Part shown: one piece after another, positions 16,303 to 24,827 of the stretch | Layout: every line of letters begins with the position of its first letter | Position numbering within the stretch: the first letter of the stretch is position 1 | Source of the DNA: Beduinella massiliensis | Lineage (GTDB): Bacteria; Bacillota; Clostridia; Christensenellales; Aristaeellaceae | DNA length: 64,000 nt | Assembly: GCF_900199405.1 (NCBI RefSeq) | Contig: NZ_LT963430.1 | Span: forward strand, 3,855,894 to 3,919,893 | Reading direction: 5' to 3' | Program-made: the position numbers and the translations under genes | Notes under the pieces: generated by a model | What the model was told of the DNA's origin: nothing | What the model saw: only the letters and a program-made list of their open reading frames with translations | The model's database searches: none

Positions 16303-17146
16303 GACCGCGGGCAGGCACGGAACGCGGCTGTTCCTCGTGCCGCTGACGATGGTCGCCGTGCTCTTCGTGGCGATCCCGCTGTGTTACGTGCTGGTGCTCT
16401 CCTTCATGACGCGGGGCGACAATTCCACCGTGCAGTCCGCCTTTACGATGGAAAACTACCGCCGTCTGCTCGATCCGACCTACGTGCGGGTGTTCGCCAA
16501 TTCGCTGCTGCTCTCCCTGTGGACCACGCTCATCTCCCTCCTCATCGGCTATCCCTTCGGCTACTGCATGGCGCGCGCGAGCGCCAAGTGGCGCACGCTG
16601 CTGATGCTGCTGGTGATCGTCCCCTTCTGGACGAACGCGCTGGTCCGCCTTTTTGGCTGGAAGATTCTGCTTCAGGCGAACGGCCCCATCAATGCCTTCC
16701 TCAAGGCGCTGGGACTGATCGACAAGCCGCTCAAAATGCTGGGCAGCTACGGTTCGGTGCTGCTGGCGATGGTCTACTGCCTCATTCCCTTCATGATCCT
16801 GCCCTGCCACAGCGCGGTGGACAAGATGGACTGGGCGTGCGTGGAGGCTGCGCGCGATCTGGGCGCGAAGCCCTGGTACGCCTTCCTCACGGTGACATTG
16901 CCCCTGACGCTGCCGGGCATCTCGGCGGGCTGTGTGCTGGTGTTCGTCCCCTCCATGGGGCTCTTCTTCGTCTCCGACCTGATGGGCGGCTCGCTCATGC
17001 TGGTGGGCAACCTCATCCGCGACCAGCTGCTGAAAAGCCGCGACTGGCCCTTCGGCGCGGCGCTGTCGGTGCTGCTGATGGCGGTGACGACGCTGATCTT
17101 CGTCTCCTACCGCAAATCCGGCGGCAAGGACCTGGGGGTGTTTTGA
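16289..17146 (+). CDS. potB: Spermidine/putrescine ABC transporter permease
   Basis: Membrane permease of 285 aa with six hydrophobic segments. The ATG at 16289 is preferred because AGGAGGT (16275-16281) lies 7 bases upstream; a GTG at 16280 overlaps that site. The EAA loop reads VEAARDLGAKPWYAF. It ends in TGA directly abutting the potC start. Family assignment rests on the potABCD order and on SFMTRGDNSTVQSAFTMENY near the N-terminus. Confidence 0.93.
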   Translation: MAGAKTAGRHGTRLFLVPLTMVAVLFVAIPLCYVLVLSFMTRGDNSTVQSAFTMENYRRLLDPTYVRVFANSLLLSLWTTLISLLIGYPFGYCMARASAKWRTLLMLLVIVPFWTNALVRLFGWKILLQANGPINAFLKALGLIDKPLKMLGSYGSVLLAMVYCLIPFMILPCHSAVDKMDWACVEAARDLGAKPWYAFLTVTLPLTLPGISAGCVLVFVPSMGLFFVSDLMGGSLMLVGNLIRDQLLKSRDWPFGAALSVLLMAVTTLIFVSYRKSGGKDLGVF

Positions 17147-17965
17147 TTGAAAAAGAAGCGCAAGATCTTTTCCCCCATCTATCTGACGCTGGTGCTGCTG
17201 GTCATGTACCTGCCCATCCTGATGGTCGTCATCTACTCCTTCAACTCCGGGCGCACGATCGGCGCCTGGCAGGGCTTTACGACCGCCTGGTATTCCCGCC
17301 TTCTGGGCAACACCCTGATGGGCGACGCACTCAAGAACAGCCTCGTGCTGGCGCTGTGGTCGATGTGTCTGTCCGGTATCATCGGAACGTTGGGCGCCAT
17401 CGGCATGGCGAAGAACCATTTTCACGGACAGACGGTGCTGGAGACGCTCTCCACCCTGCCGATGATGATTCCGGAAATCATCCTGGGCATGGCGTACCTG
17501 GCGATCTTCTCCGGCATCGGCCTGTCGCTGGGCATGCCTACGCTCGTCATCACGCATACGACGTTCTGCGTTCCCTACGTGTACATCAACGTGCGCAGCC
17601 GCTTGGTCGGCATGGATCCAGCCATCGAGGAGGCGGCGCGCGATCTGGGCGCAGGCCCCTGGCGCGTCCTTCGGGATATCACGCTGCCCCTTATCGCGCC
17701 CTCCGTCGCCTCCGGCATGCTGCTGGCGCTGGCGATGTCGCTGGACGACGTGGTCATCTCCTTCTTCGTGACGGGCGCGACCACGACTACGCTGCCCCTC
17801 AAGGTCTACACGGGCCTGCGCAACGGCGGAACGCCCGAAATCAATGCCCTGTGCACGCTGCTGCTGGGCGCGGTGTTCCTGTTTGTCGCCATCGCGCAAC
17901 TCTGGCAGGCGCGCCAGCGTCTAAAAAGAAAGCACGAACAAAATCAACCCGAGACCCGGGATTGA
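17147..17965 (+). CDS. potC: Spermidine/putrescine ABC transporter permease
   Basis: Second polyamine permease, 272 aa. It begins with TTG at 17147 immediately after the potB stop, with GGGGGTG upstream inside potB, so it is probably translationally coupled. YLPILMVVIYSFNSGRTIGAWQG is typical of PotC and the EAA loop is EEAARDLGAGPWRVLRD. The C-terminus is a highly charged cytoplasmic tail rich in K, Q and E. Confidence 0.93.
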   Translation: MKKKRKIFSPIYLTLVLLVMYLPILMVVIYSFNSGRTIGAWQGFTTAWYSRLLGNTLMGDALKNSLVLALWSMCLSGIIGTLGAIGMAKNHFHGQTVLETLSTLPMMIPEIILGMAYLAIFSGIGLSLGMPTLVITHTTFCVPYVYINVRSRLVGMDPAIEEAARDLGAGPWRVLRDITLPLIAPSVASGMLLALAMSLDDVVISFFVTGATTTTLPLKVYTGLRNGGTPEINALCTLLLGAVFLFVAIAQLWQARQRLKRKHEQNQPETRD

Positions 17966-17991
17966 TGATAAAGGACTAAAGGAGGCAACCC

Positions 17992-19035
17992 ATGAAAAAG
18001 CTGCTATCTCTGCTGCTCGCCCTGTCGATGCTGACGATCCCCTTCGCGTCCATGGCGGAAGAGGAAAAGGTGCTCAACATCTTTTCCTGGGACGGCTACA
18101 TCGACTATGAAACCGTCATCAAGCCCTTCGAGCAGGAAACAGGCATTAAGGTCAACTATGCGCCGTTCTCCACCAATGAGGAAATGCTCAAGAAGCTGCA
18201 GGAAAACGGCGCCTCGGAATACGACGTGGTGCTGGCCAGCGACTACATCCTCAACACCGCCCGCCAGGAAGGGCTGATGCAGAAGCTGAATAAGGATCTG
18301 ATCCCCAACTACCAGAATCTGAACCCCGAGTTCACCTCGCAGTACTTCGACCCGGACAACGAGTACGTCGCTCCCTACATGAGCGGCATTCCGCTCATCA
18401 TCTACAATCCGGATCTGGTGGACATCGAAATCGACGGGTTTGAGGACCTGTGGGATCCCTCCCTCAAGGACTCCCTCGGCCTGATCGACGACGCGCGCGT
18501 GACCATCGGCATGGTGCTGCTCTCCATGGGCCAATCCATGAACACGACGGACGACGCGGTGCTCGCCGAGGCGAAGGAAAAGCTCTTCTCTATCCGCGAC
18601 AACGTTCACATGCTCGAATACGAAAACCTGCACAACTCGCTCGTCTCCGGCGACATCGCCGTGGCCTATACCTTCACGCCCTTTGTGGCGCTGGCGCTGG
18701 ACGCGAACCCCGACCTCAAGGTGGTCTGGCCGAAGGAAGGCCTGGGCTTTGGCATCGACGGTCTCTTCATTCCGGCGAACGCCCCGCATGCCGGGAACGC
18801 CAACACCTTCATCAACTACCTGCTGGACGGCCAGGTCGCCGCGACCTGCGCGGAGTGGCAGTATTACTGCTCGCCCAATGCCGCCGCTCAGGACTTCCTG
18901 TCCGATGCCTACAGGGAAAACACCGTGTTCAGCGGCATTTTTGACCGCGTAAAGGACGCCGAATACGTGAAGGATCTGGGCGCGGACGAGAGCAAATTCC
19001 AGGACATCTGGACCGAGTTCAAGCTGATGTTCTGA
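17992..19035 (+). CDS. potD: Spermidine/putrescine-binding protein
   Basis: Exported polyamine-binding component of 347 aa. MKKLLSLLLAL...FASMAEEE is a signal peptide with an SMA-E cleavage site and no lipobox. VLNIFSWDGYIDYETVIKPF and the TPFVALALDANPDLKVVWPKEG region match PotD; the acidic residues and aromatic W/Y that clamp polyamines are in the expected stretches (NIFSWDGYID, SEYDVVLASDY). AGGAGG is 7 bases before the ATG. It is the last gene of the operon and is followed by a strong terminator. Confidence 0.94.
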   Translation: MKKLLSLLLALSMLTIPFASMAEEEKVLNIFSWDGYIDYETVIKPFEQETGIKVNYAPFSTNEEMLKKLQENGASEYDVVLASDYILNTARQEGLMQKLNKDLIPNYQNLNPEFTSQYFDPDNEYVAPYMSGIPLIIYNPDLVDIEIDGFEDLWDPSLKDSLGLIDDARVTIGMVLLSMGQSMNTTDDAVLAEAKEKLFSIRDNVHMLEYENLHNSLVSGDIAVAYTFTPFVALALDANPDLKVVWPKEGLGFGIDGLFIPANAPHAGNANTFINYLLDGQVAATCAEWQYYCSPNAAAQDFLSDAYRENTVFSGIFDRVKDAEYVKDLGADESKFQDIWTEFKLMF

Positions 19036-19056
19036 CGGTTGCCTGTTTCAGCCTTA

Positions 19057-19086
19057 AAGGGAGGCCTTCGGGCCTCCCTTCTCTCC
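19057..19086 (+). terminator. Terminator of potABCD
   Basis: AAGGGAGGCC (19057-19066), TTCG tetraloop, GGCCTCCCTT (19071-19080), then TTCTC-rich sequence. Confidence 0.85.
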
Positions 19087-19187
19087 GGTTTAAGCCAAGG
19101 GGCTTCAGGGATGTTTTGCCGGGCGCAGGCGTGCCCTGCTTCCGGCAAAGCACCCGCACATCATTACGTCATATCGAGGGATGCAAC

Positions 19188-20537
19188 ATGTTTGATACGG
19201 TGATTACGGGTGGATTCGTCGTCAATCCCCGCACGCTTCAAAATCATCTGCTGAACGTCGGCATCAAGGACGGTCGCATCGCCTGCATATCGCGCGATCC
19301 CCTGTGCGGCGAAAAGACCGTAAACGCCGCGGGCTGCATCGTCTGCCCGGGGTTCATCGACGTGCACGGCCATCTGGACGGCGACGCCTACGCAGGCGAG
19401 CTTTCGCTGCGCCAGGGCATTACGACCACCGTGGGCGGAAACTGCGGCTTCAGCCCCTGCGACATCGGCGCTTTTTTACAAAAGCAGGAAGAGCGCGGCT
19501 TTATCATCCGCCAGGCGGAGATGATCGGGCATTCCTGCACCCTGCGCGAAACCGTCGGCCTGCACGACACGCGCACGCCCGCGGCAGGCGGCCAGATCGA
19601 CCGCATGTGCGCGCTGCTGGAAAAGGCGTTCGACGAGGGGGCCTGCGGGCTCTCCCTCGGCCTGGGTTACGCGCCCGGAAGCTCGATGGACGAGGTGCTG
19701 CCGCTCTGTCAGATCGCGGCCGCGCGCGGGCGCATCGTCTCCATCGACACGCACATGCGCACGCAGACGGACCTCTACTCGCTCGTGGAGGCCGTCTCTA
19801 TCGCGCGCGCGACGGGCGCGCGGATGCTCATCTCGCACTTCGTGTACCAGTACGGCGTCGGTGTGGAGGACGAGGCGCTCGCGCTCGTGGACTGCGCGCG
19901 ACGCAGCGGTCTGGACATCCGACTGGACAGCGGCATGTATACCGACTGGGCGACCGGCATCGGCACGGCGCTCTTCGACCGCGACATCATGGAAGCCAAC
20001 AACATCGAACTATGGCACATCCGCATGGCGACAGGCGAGCACCGCGGGCAGCTGCTGGACGAGGAACTGTATGCGCATGTGCGCAGCGAGCACGCCGGCG
20101 ACTCCGCCGTCGTCTTCGCCGGCGACGAGGAGGCGATCTACCGAATCCTGCGCCACCCGCAGGCCATGCCCTCCACCGACGCGGGCGCCTATGAGCCCGG
20201 CGAGGGACATCCGCAAATCGCCGGAAGCTTCCCCCGCTACTTCCGCAAGATGGTGATCGAGCGCGGGGATCTGACCTGGGAGGAGGCTATCGCCCGCGCG
20301 ACGCTGCTTCCCGCCGAAACCGTCGGATTGTGCGGCCTGGGCCGCATGGAGACAGGCGTTCCGGCCGATATCGTCGTGATGAATCCGCAGACGCTGCAGG
20401 ATCGAGCCACGTTTGTGGGGCTGGGCCAGCCGAATGCCTCTCCGGAGGGCGTCGAGCACGTCTTCGTCGGCGGCGTGCACGTGCTCGACCAGGGCCGCAT
20501 ACTTTGCCGTACAGCGGGTCGTACGGTGCGATTCTGA
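19188..20537 (+). CDS. D-aminoacylase-like amidohydrolase
   Basis: Cytosolic metal-dependent hydrolase of 449 aa in the amidohydrolase superfamily. MFDTVITGGFVVNP is the small N-terminal beta-sandwich strand. Metal ligands H-G-H appear in GFIDVHGHLDGD, the D-aminoacylase cysteine in GNCGFSPCD, and a later histidine in LISHFVY. STDAGAY near residue 345 supplies the catalytic aspartate. Family members deacylate N-acyl-D-amino acids; dihydroorotase or dipeptidase activity is possible. The ATG at 19188 has GAGGG upstream. It stands alone between two terminators, 150 bp after potD, so a link to polyamines is unproven. Confidence 0.82.
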   Translation: MFDTVITGGFVVNPRTLQNHLLNVGIKDGRIACISRDPLCGEKTVNAAGCIVCPGFIDVHGHLDGDAYAGELSLRQGITTTVGGNCGFSPCDIGAFLQKQEERGFIIRQAEMIGHSCTLRETVGLHDTRTPAAGGQIDRMCALLEKAFDEGACGLSLGLGYAPGSSMDEVLPLCQIAAARGRIVSIDTHMRTQTDLYSLVEAVSIARATGARMLISHFVYQYGVGVEDEALALVDCARRSGLDIRLDSGMYTDWATGIGTALFDRDIMEANNIELWHIRMATGEHRGQLLDEELYAHVRSEHAGDSAVVFAGDEEAIYRILRHPQAMPSTDAGAYEPGEGHPQIAGSFPRYFRKMVIERGDLTWEEAIARATLLPAETVGLCGLGRMETGVPADIVVMNPQTLQDRATFVGLGQPNASPEGVEHVFVGGVHVLDQGRILCRTAGRTVRF

Positions 20538-20561
20538 TCGCTCCGTCGCATAAGGCTTCTG

Positions 20562-20638
20562 CGCCTTTTTAGATCTTTTTCCAGTCATGCAAAAAAGTTG
20601 ACCGGAACAAAGGATCTAAAAAGGCGTTTTTATTTTTT
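20562..20638 (+). terminator. Terminator after the amidohydrolase gene
   Basis: Long perfect stem CGCCTTTTTAGATC (20562-20575) with GATCTAAAAAGGCG (20612-20625), loop of 36 bases, then TTTTTATTTTTT. Confidence 0.85.
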
Positions 20639-20673
20639 GATTTCCCGTTTTGCACAAAATTTTCCGTTAACTA

Positions 20674-20702
20674 TTGACACAAGAGGTAAAGTGTCGTATT
20701 CT
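20674..20702 (+). promoter_or_regulatory. Promoter of the phosphodiesterase-ROK genes
   Basis: TTGACA (20674-20679), 17-bp spacer, TATTCT (20697-20702), 46 bp upstream of the start codon. An A/T-rich TTAAT...ATTAA inverted repeat (20720-20738) lies downstream and might be an operator. Confidence 0.7.
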
Positions 20703-20747
20703 AATGGCGCAAACTTTTTTTAATGACTAAATTATTAAGGTGAGCGC

Positions 20748-21962
20748 ATGAATGGCAGACTCCTTTACATCAATCTGGACGGCTTGGGCGCGTACTATCT
20801 GCAAACGCCCGACGCCGAAAGGCGCTTTCCCGCGCTTCACCGCCTGATGCGCTCGGGCGTCTTCTTTGAAAACGCCTACACCGGCATCCCCTCCATTACG
20901 TATCCCATGCAGTGCGCCATCGTGAGCGGCTGTTACAGCGCGGGCACCGGCAACTGCGACAAGTATTACGATCGGGCGCAAAACGCTATCGTGCCGCTGC
21001 GCCGCTACAATCGAGCGCAGACCGTCGGGGAACTGCTGCGCGAGCAGAACATTCCCTTTGTTTCCATCCAGCAGTTTGCGCTCGAAGGCAGGGGCGCACA
21101 GCGGGACGACCCCCGCGCCCTGTACGTGCAGCCGGGTGGGGATTACGCCGTGCGCTTTGCGCTGCTGCTGGAGCTGCTTACGCAGGGCACGCTCACGCTG
21201 AAGGAAAAAACCTGGCGCTTCGACGAAGCGCCGCGCGCTGTATTCTTCTACGCGGACGACCTGGACAGCGTCGGCCACAACCCCGCGGGGCTCGCCGCCA
21301 CCGAGGAGGCGCGCGTTGAAAACGTGCGCGCGCGGCTGGAAGCGATCGACCGCATGCTTGCGCGCGTGCTGGATGTCCTGCAGGCGCAGGGAGACTGGAC
21401 GCTGCTCCTGTGCACCGACCACGGCATGATCTCCTGCCAGGGCGAGAGCCGCATTCCCGAGCTCGTCCAAGCGCTGCGGGCGTTCGGCTTGAGCCGGGTC
21501 GCCGTCCATACGGTGGGCCCGCTGCCCGAGGCGGACTTCGACGCGCTGCTCACCTCGCATGACATTCAATGTCAGGTATTTTTCGACCGGGGAGGCGTTC
21601 AGCAGGATGCGCTCAAAAACCGCCTGCTCGCGCTTCCGTTCGTCGATCAGGTGCTGACCTCCGCAGAGCTCCGCGCGCGCGGCGTCTGCCCGCAATACGC
21701 CGACATGGTCGTCAGCCCCGTCGAAGGCGCGCACTTTTCCACGGAACACGCGTATCTGTCCACGCTGCACGCGACCCACGACAGCCTGCACGAAAAGTGC
21801 CAGCACATCTTCGCGGCCATTCAGGGGCCGGGCGTGCGCAGCGGTTTGCGCGTGGCGCAGCGCGTGCAGAATATCGACTTTCTTCCCGCGCTGTGCGAGC
21901 GCCTCGGCGTGGGAAGCCTCCGGGATGCGGCATGCGCGCCGCTGCCCGACATCTGGCGCTGA
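20748..21962 (+). CDS. Alkaline-phosphatase-superfamily phosphodiesterase, NPP type
   Basis: Protein of 404 aa without a signal peptide, so probably cytosolic. The two-metal site of nucleotide pyrophosphatase/phosphodiesterases is recognisable: D11 (YINLDGLG), candidate nucleophile T51 in PSITYPMQ, D and H in DDLDSVGHNP, D-H in CTDHGM, and a late histidine in LHATHD. These enzymes cleave phosphodiesters or phosphonate esters. It shares a transcript with the ROK regulator 28 bp downstream and is next to a sugar importer, suggesting that an imported phosphodiester-containing compound is cut inside the cell. The exact substrate is unknown. Confidence 0.83.
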   Translation: MNGRLLYINLDGLGAYYLQTPDAERRFPALHRLMRSGVFFENAYTGIPSITYPMQCAIVSGCYSAGTGNCDKYYDRAQNAIVPLRRYNRAQTVGELLREQNIPFVSIQQFALEGRGAQRDDPRALYVQPGGDYAVRFALLLELLTQGTLTLKEKTWRFDEAPRAVFFYADDLDSVGHNPAGLAATEEARVENVRARLEAIDRMLARVLDVLQAQGDWTLLLCTDHGMISCQGESRIPELVQALRAFGLSRVAVHTVGPLPEADFDALLTSHDIQCQVFFDRGGVQQDALKNRLLALPFVDQVLTSAELRARGVCPQYADMVVSPVEGAHFSTEHAYLSTLHATHDSLHEKCQHIFAAIQGPGVRSGLRVAQRVQNIDFLPALCERLGVGSLRDAACAPLPDIWR

Positions 21963-21990
21963 AAGACGAAAGACAGGCAGGTGAACTTTC

Positions 21991-23181
21991 ATGGTGAAGG
22001 CAGGCAAGGAAACCATCAAATACATCAACAAGCAAAATATCCTCAGCTCGTTCGGGGATGAACATGTGCGCTGCAAGGCGGACCTGATCGATGCCACCCA
22101 GCTGAGCGCCGCGACGGTTTCCAGCCTCATTCACGAGCTCGTCGAAGAGGGCCTGATCGTCGAGACGTGCTTTGGAGAATCCAGCGGCGGGCGCAAGCCC
22201 ATGCTCTACAGCCTGAACGGAGCCTTTGCCTATGTGCTGTCGCTGCGCGTCACGCCAAAGGGCATTTTGGTCGGCGCCGTCAACCTCTGCGCCGAGATCG
22301 TATACCGGCGGCTGTTGCCCATGCCGGTGCACGACGCGCAGACGCTGACCGAGGGGATTCAGGAGGCTATCCGCTGCTTCCAAAATGACGACCCCGCGCT
22401 CGCCGGCAAAATCACGGCGGTCGCGTTCAGCGTGCCCGGCATCATCGATTACACGCGGCGCTCGCTCGCCTATTCCGCGGCGCTGTACGTGGAAAACATC
22501 GACCTGCAAGCGCTTGCGGACGCCTGCTTTGGCCGGGCCACCGAGGTGTATGTATTCAAGGATACGGACGCCCTCTTGCTGGGCGAGTACTTCGCGGGCA
22601 TCCGATCCGCGAAGGGCATGGCTTATGTACTGTGCGACAATGGCGTTGGCCTCTCGCTGCTCACGCGCGGCAAGCTCTTCCGCGTGGATAACTGCGGCAT
22701 GGAGTTGGGCCACACGGTTGTCGATCTGCACGGCGAGCGCTGCAAGTGCTCGGCCTCCGGCTGTGTTGGCACGCTGCTGGGCGAACAGCCCGCGCTTCGC
22801 CGCTACGCGCGCCTGTGTGAGCAGCGGCAAGGCGTCAGCATGCCGGACGTCTCCCGCCTGAACTACGACGACCTCGTCGATCAATACCTGGCGGGCGAGG
22901 AACCCGCCCTGCAGGTCATAAGCGAGCAGCTCGACGTGCTGAGCGTCACGCTGGTCAACGTGATCAACCTCTTCAACCCTGAAATGCTCGTGCTGGGCGG
23001 CCCCCTCGCCAGGCTGCCCAGCATCGAATCCGATTTTGCCGAACGCCTGAAGGCCCGCGCGCTCAAGCCCTTTGCGGGCAGCCTCTCCGTCATCGCCTCC
23101 CGTCAGGGAACCGACGCGTCCATCAAGGGCATGGCCCATTACGTGCTGGACAAAAAATTCTTTAAATCGGTCAAGGTTTAA
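21991..23181 (+). CDS. ROK-family transcriptional regulator
   Basis: NagC/XylR-type repressor of 396 aa. A winged helix-turn-helix occupies about residues 10-70 (ATQLSAATVSSLIHELVEEGLI), followed by the two-lobed ROK sugar-binding domain. The zinc motif CKCSASGCVG near residue 250 is a variant of CxCGxxGCxE in which the final glutamate is glycine; three cysteines are kept. It probably binds a sugar or sugar phosphate and controls the downstream importer. The palindrome at 23188-23213, just before that importer, is a natural operator candidate. Confidence 0.9.
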   Translation: MVKAGKETIKYINKQNILSSFGDEHVRCKADLIDATQLSAATVSSLIHELVEEGLIVETCFGESSGGRKPMLYSLNGAFAYVLSLRVTPKGILVGAVNLCAEIVYRRLLPMPVHDAQTLTEGIQEAIRCFQNDDPALAGKITAVAFSVPGIIDYTRRSLAYSAALYVENIDLQALADACFGRATEVYVFKDTDALLLGEYFAGIRSAKGMAYVLCDNGVGLSLLTRGKLFRVDNCGMELGHTVVDLHGERCKCSASGCVGTLLGEQPALRRYARLCEQRQGVSMPDVSRLNYDDLVDQYLAGEEPALQVISEQLDVLSVTLVNVINLFNPEMLVLGGPLARLPSIESDFAERLKARALKPFAGSLSVIASRQGTDASIKGMAHYVLDKKFFKSVKV

Positions 23182-23187
23182 GCGTTT

Positions 23188-23213
23188 ATAAACCGATGGG
23201 CCCGTCGGTTTAT
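23188..23213. promoter_or_regulatory. Palindrome between the ROK gene and importer operon
   Basis: ATAAACCGA (23188-23196) and TCGGTTTAT (23205-23213) are perfect inverted arms around TGGGCCCG. It could be a ROK operator or a hairpin separating the two gene groups; no T tract follows, which favours the operator reading. Confidence 0.5.
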
Positions 23214-23249
23214 GCATAGGCAACCCAGTAAATCTTAGGAGGAAGCACC

Positions 23250-24488
23250 ATGAAAAAGCGTATCTCTCTCGCTCTGCTCGCGCTTGCGATGTGCCTGACC
23301 CTGCTGACGCCCGCAACTGCGGAGGAACCCGTCACCCTGACGTACTGGCAGCATTCCAGCGCTGCGCGCGACGAAATGATGACCGAGCTGGTCAAACAGT
23401 TCGAGGCCGCCAACCCCGACATCAAAATCAACGTAGAATTCATCCCGGAAGGCGATTACACGGAAAAGCTGATCCCCTCTCTGGCTACGGCCTCCGCGCC
23501 CGACGTGTTCCAGGTACAGTCCGGCATGGTCGCCAAGCTGGCGGATGCCGGCTCCATCCAGCCGCTCGACGAAAGCGTCATGTCCACTGAATCCATCGCC
23601 GAAGACTTCGTCGCCGCGACGGTCGACGGCCTCAAGTTTGACGGTCAATATTACGGCATGCCGACCGATACGCAAACCATCATCTGCCTGTGGAACAAGG
23701 ATCTGGTTGCCGCCGCCGGTCTTGACGCCGAAGCGGGCCCACAGACCTGGGATGAGTTCTTCGACTGGGCGCGCAAGCTTACCCTTCGCGACGAAAGCGG
23801 CTCCATGACCCAGTCCGGCTGGGGCGGCAAGGGCTACTATCCCGAGGTGCTGTCCTACATCGAGCAAAAGGGCGGCAAGTTCTACGACGCCGAAAAGAAC
23901 GAATTCGTCTTCGCGGACGACGAAGCCGCCGTCAACGCGATCAAGGAGATGGCCGCCCTCTACAAGGAGGACAAGGTTTACAACACCGAATTCACCAAGA
24001 ACTGGGCGGGCTTCCGTCAGGGCCTTGTCGCCCTGATGCTGGGTCATCCGGCCATGATCGGCAATCTCGTCACCACCGCGCCGGATCTCAACTACGGCGT
24101 GGGCCTGATCCCGCAGAGCGGCGACAGCCGTGCTACCTGCGTCACCTCCTGGGCCTATGTGCTCAGCGCCAAGGCGCCCTCCGACGCGGCGACCCGTTTC
24201 ATTCAGTTCCTTTCCAGCGAAGAGGTCGAAAAGCAGTGGACGCTCAAGACCGGCGAGCTGCCCGCCCGCAAGGCGCTGCTGGAAGACGCCGGGCTCAAGG
24301 AAAATCCGAAGGTCGCCGTCGCGATCGACTCCCTGAAGGATTCCTTCGTCGGCACGCTGCAGACCTCCGCGCTGAATACCGCCTGGTCCGACGGCTATGA
24401 GCGCATTCTTAAGACGGACGAGGATGTCGATACCATCCTGCACGAAATGCAGGCCGCGCTCAACGAGGAGCTCGCGGACGGCATCTGA
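23250..24488 (+). CDS. Sugar ABC transporter substrate-binding protein
   Basis: Exported CUT1 binding protein of 412 aa (SBP_bac_1 family). The signal peptide MKKRISLALLALAMC...TATAEE ends in a signal peptidase I site with no lipobox. VTLTYWQHSSAARDEMMTEL, FEAANPDIKINVEF and YGMPTDTQTIICLWNKDL are the standard opening lobes. The ATG has TTAGGAGGA upstream. The permeases follow after a 339-bp gap filled with hairpins. The ligand may be a polyol or glycoside given the neighbouring dehydrogenases. Confidence 0.93.
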   Translation: MKKRISLALLALAMCLTLLTPATAEEPVTLTYWQHSSAARDEMMTELVKQFEAANPDIKINVEFIPEGDYTEKLIPSLATASAPDVFQVQSGMVAKLADAGSIQPLDESVMSTESIAEDFVAATVDGLKFDGQYYGMPTDTQTIICLWNKDLVAAAGLDAEAGPQTWDEFFDWARKLTLRDESGSMTQSGWGGKGYYPEVLSYIEQKGGKFYDAEKNEFVFADDEAAVNAIKEMAALYKEDKVYNTEFTKNWAGFRQGLVALMLGHPAMIGNLVTTAPDLNYGVGLIPQSGDSRATCVTSWAYVLSAKAPSDAATRFIQFLSSEEVEKQWTLKTGELPARKALLEDAGLKENPKVAVAIDSLKDSFVGTLQTSALNTAWSDGYERILKTDEDVDTILHEMQAALNEELADGI

Positions 24489-24515
24489 CGCACGGTTTCC
24501 CTACATGCTGTTTCA

Positions 24516-24770
24516 GCGCCCGGCGGGGCCGGGTGCACCGGTCATCGACTTTGTCGATGGCCTCGCGCAAAATGAAGATTCATTTTGCGCGAAGGTTTCG
24601 GGAGATGTTTTCCTCCGCAAATGCTTCGCATCTGACTCCGGAAAACCCCCCGCCCGACCGGCAAAGCCGGTCGATACGATTTCACATGAAGGGGAAGTTT
24701 CCCCTTCATGCATCCCTTCTTACCTGACGATACCTGGTCAAACATCCGAGCGCCCGGCGCGGCCGGGTGC
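24516..24770. repeat. Intergenic cluster of inverted repeats bounded by 21-bp direct repeats
   Basis: Within 24489-24827 there is no gene. Copies of GCGCCCGGC(G)-(G/C)-GGCCGGGTGC at 24516-24536 and 24750-24770 differ at one base, and each is itself a hairpin. Between them lie CATCGAC/GTCGATG (24543-24559), CGCGCAAAATGAA/TCATTTTGCGCG (about 24567-24594), CGACCGGC/GCCGGTCG (about 24656-24674) and CATGAAGGGGAA/TTCCCCTTCATG (about 24686-24711). This looks like a small inserted palindromic element between the binding-protein gene and its permeases. It contains no open frame of note. Confidence 0.65.
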
Positions 24771-24827
24771 TTTCCTTCCTTACTTTTTTCAGTCAATAAA
24801 TAAACCTTTCTCCAAGGAGGCGTCCTC

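Noticed and set aside
16124-17899. Long open frame of 591 codons on the minus strand opposite potB and potC
   Set aside because: It is the antisense shadow of two clear membrane proteins; its product is rich in H, Q, R and D with no family likeness, as expected for reverse frames in GC-rich genes.
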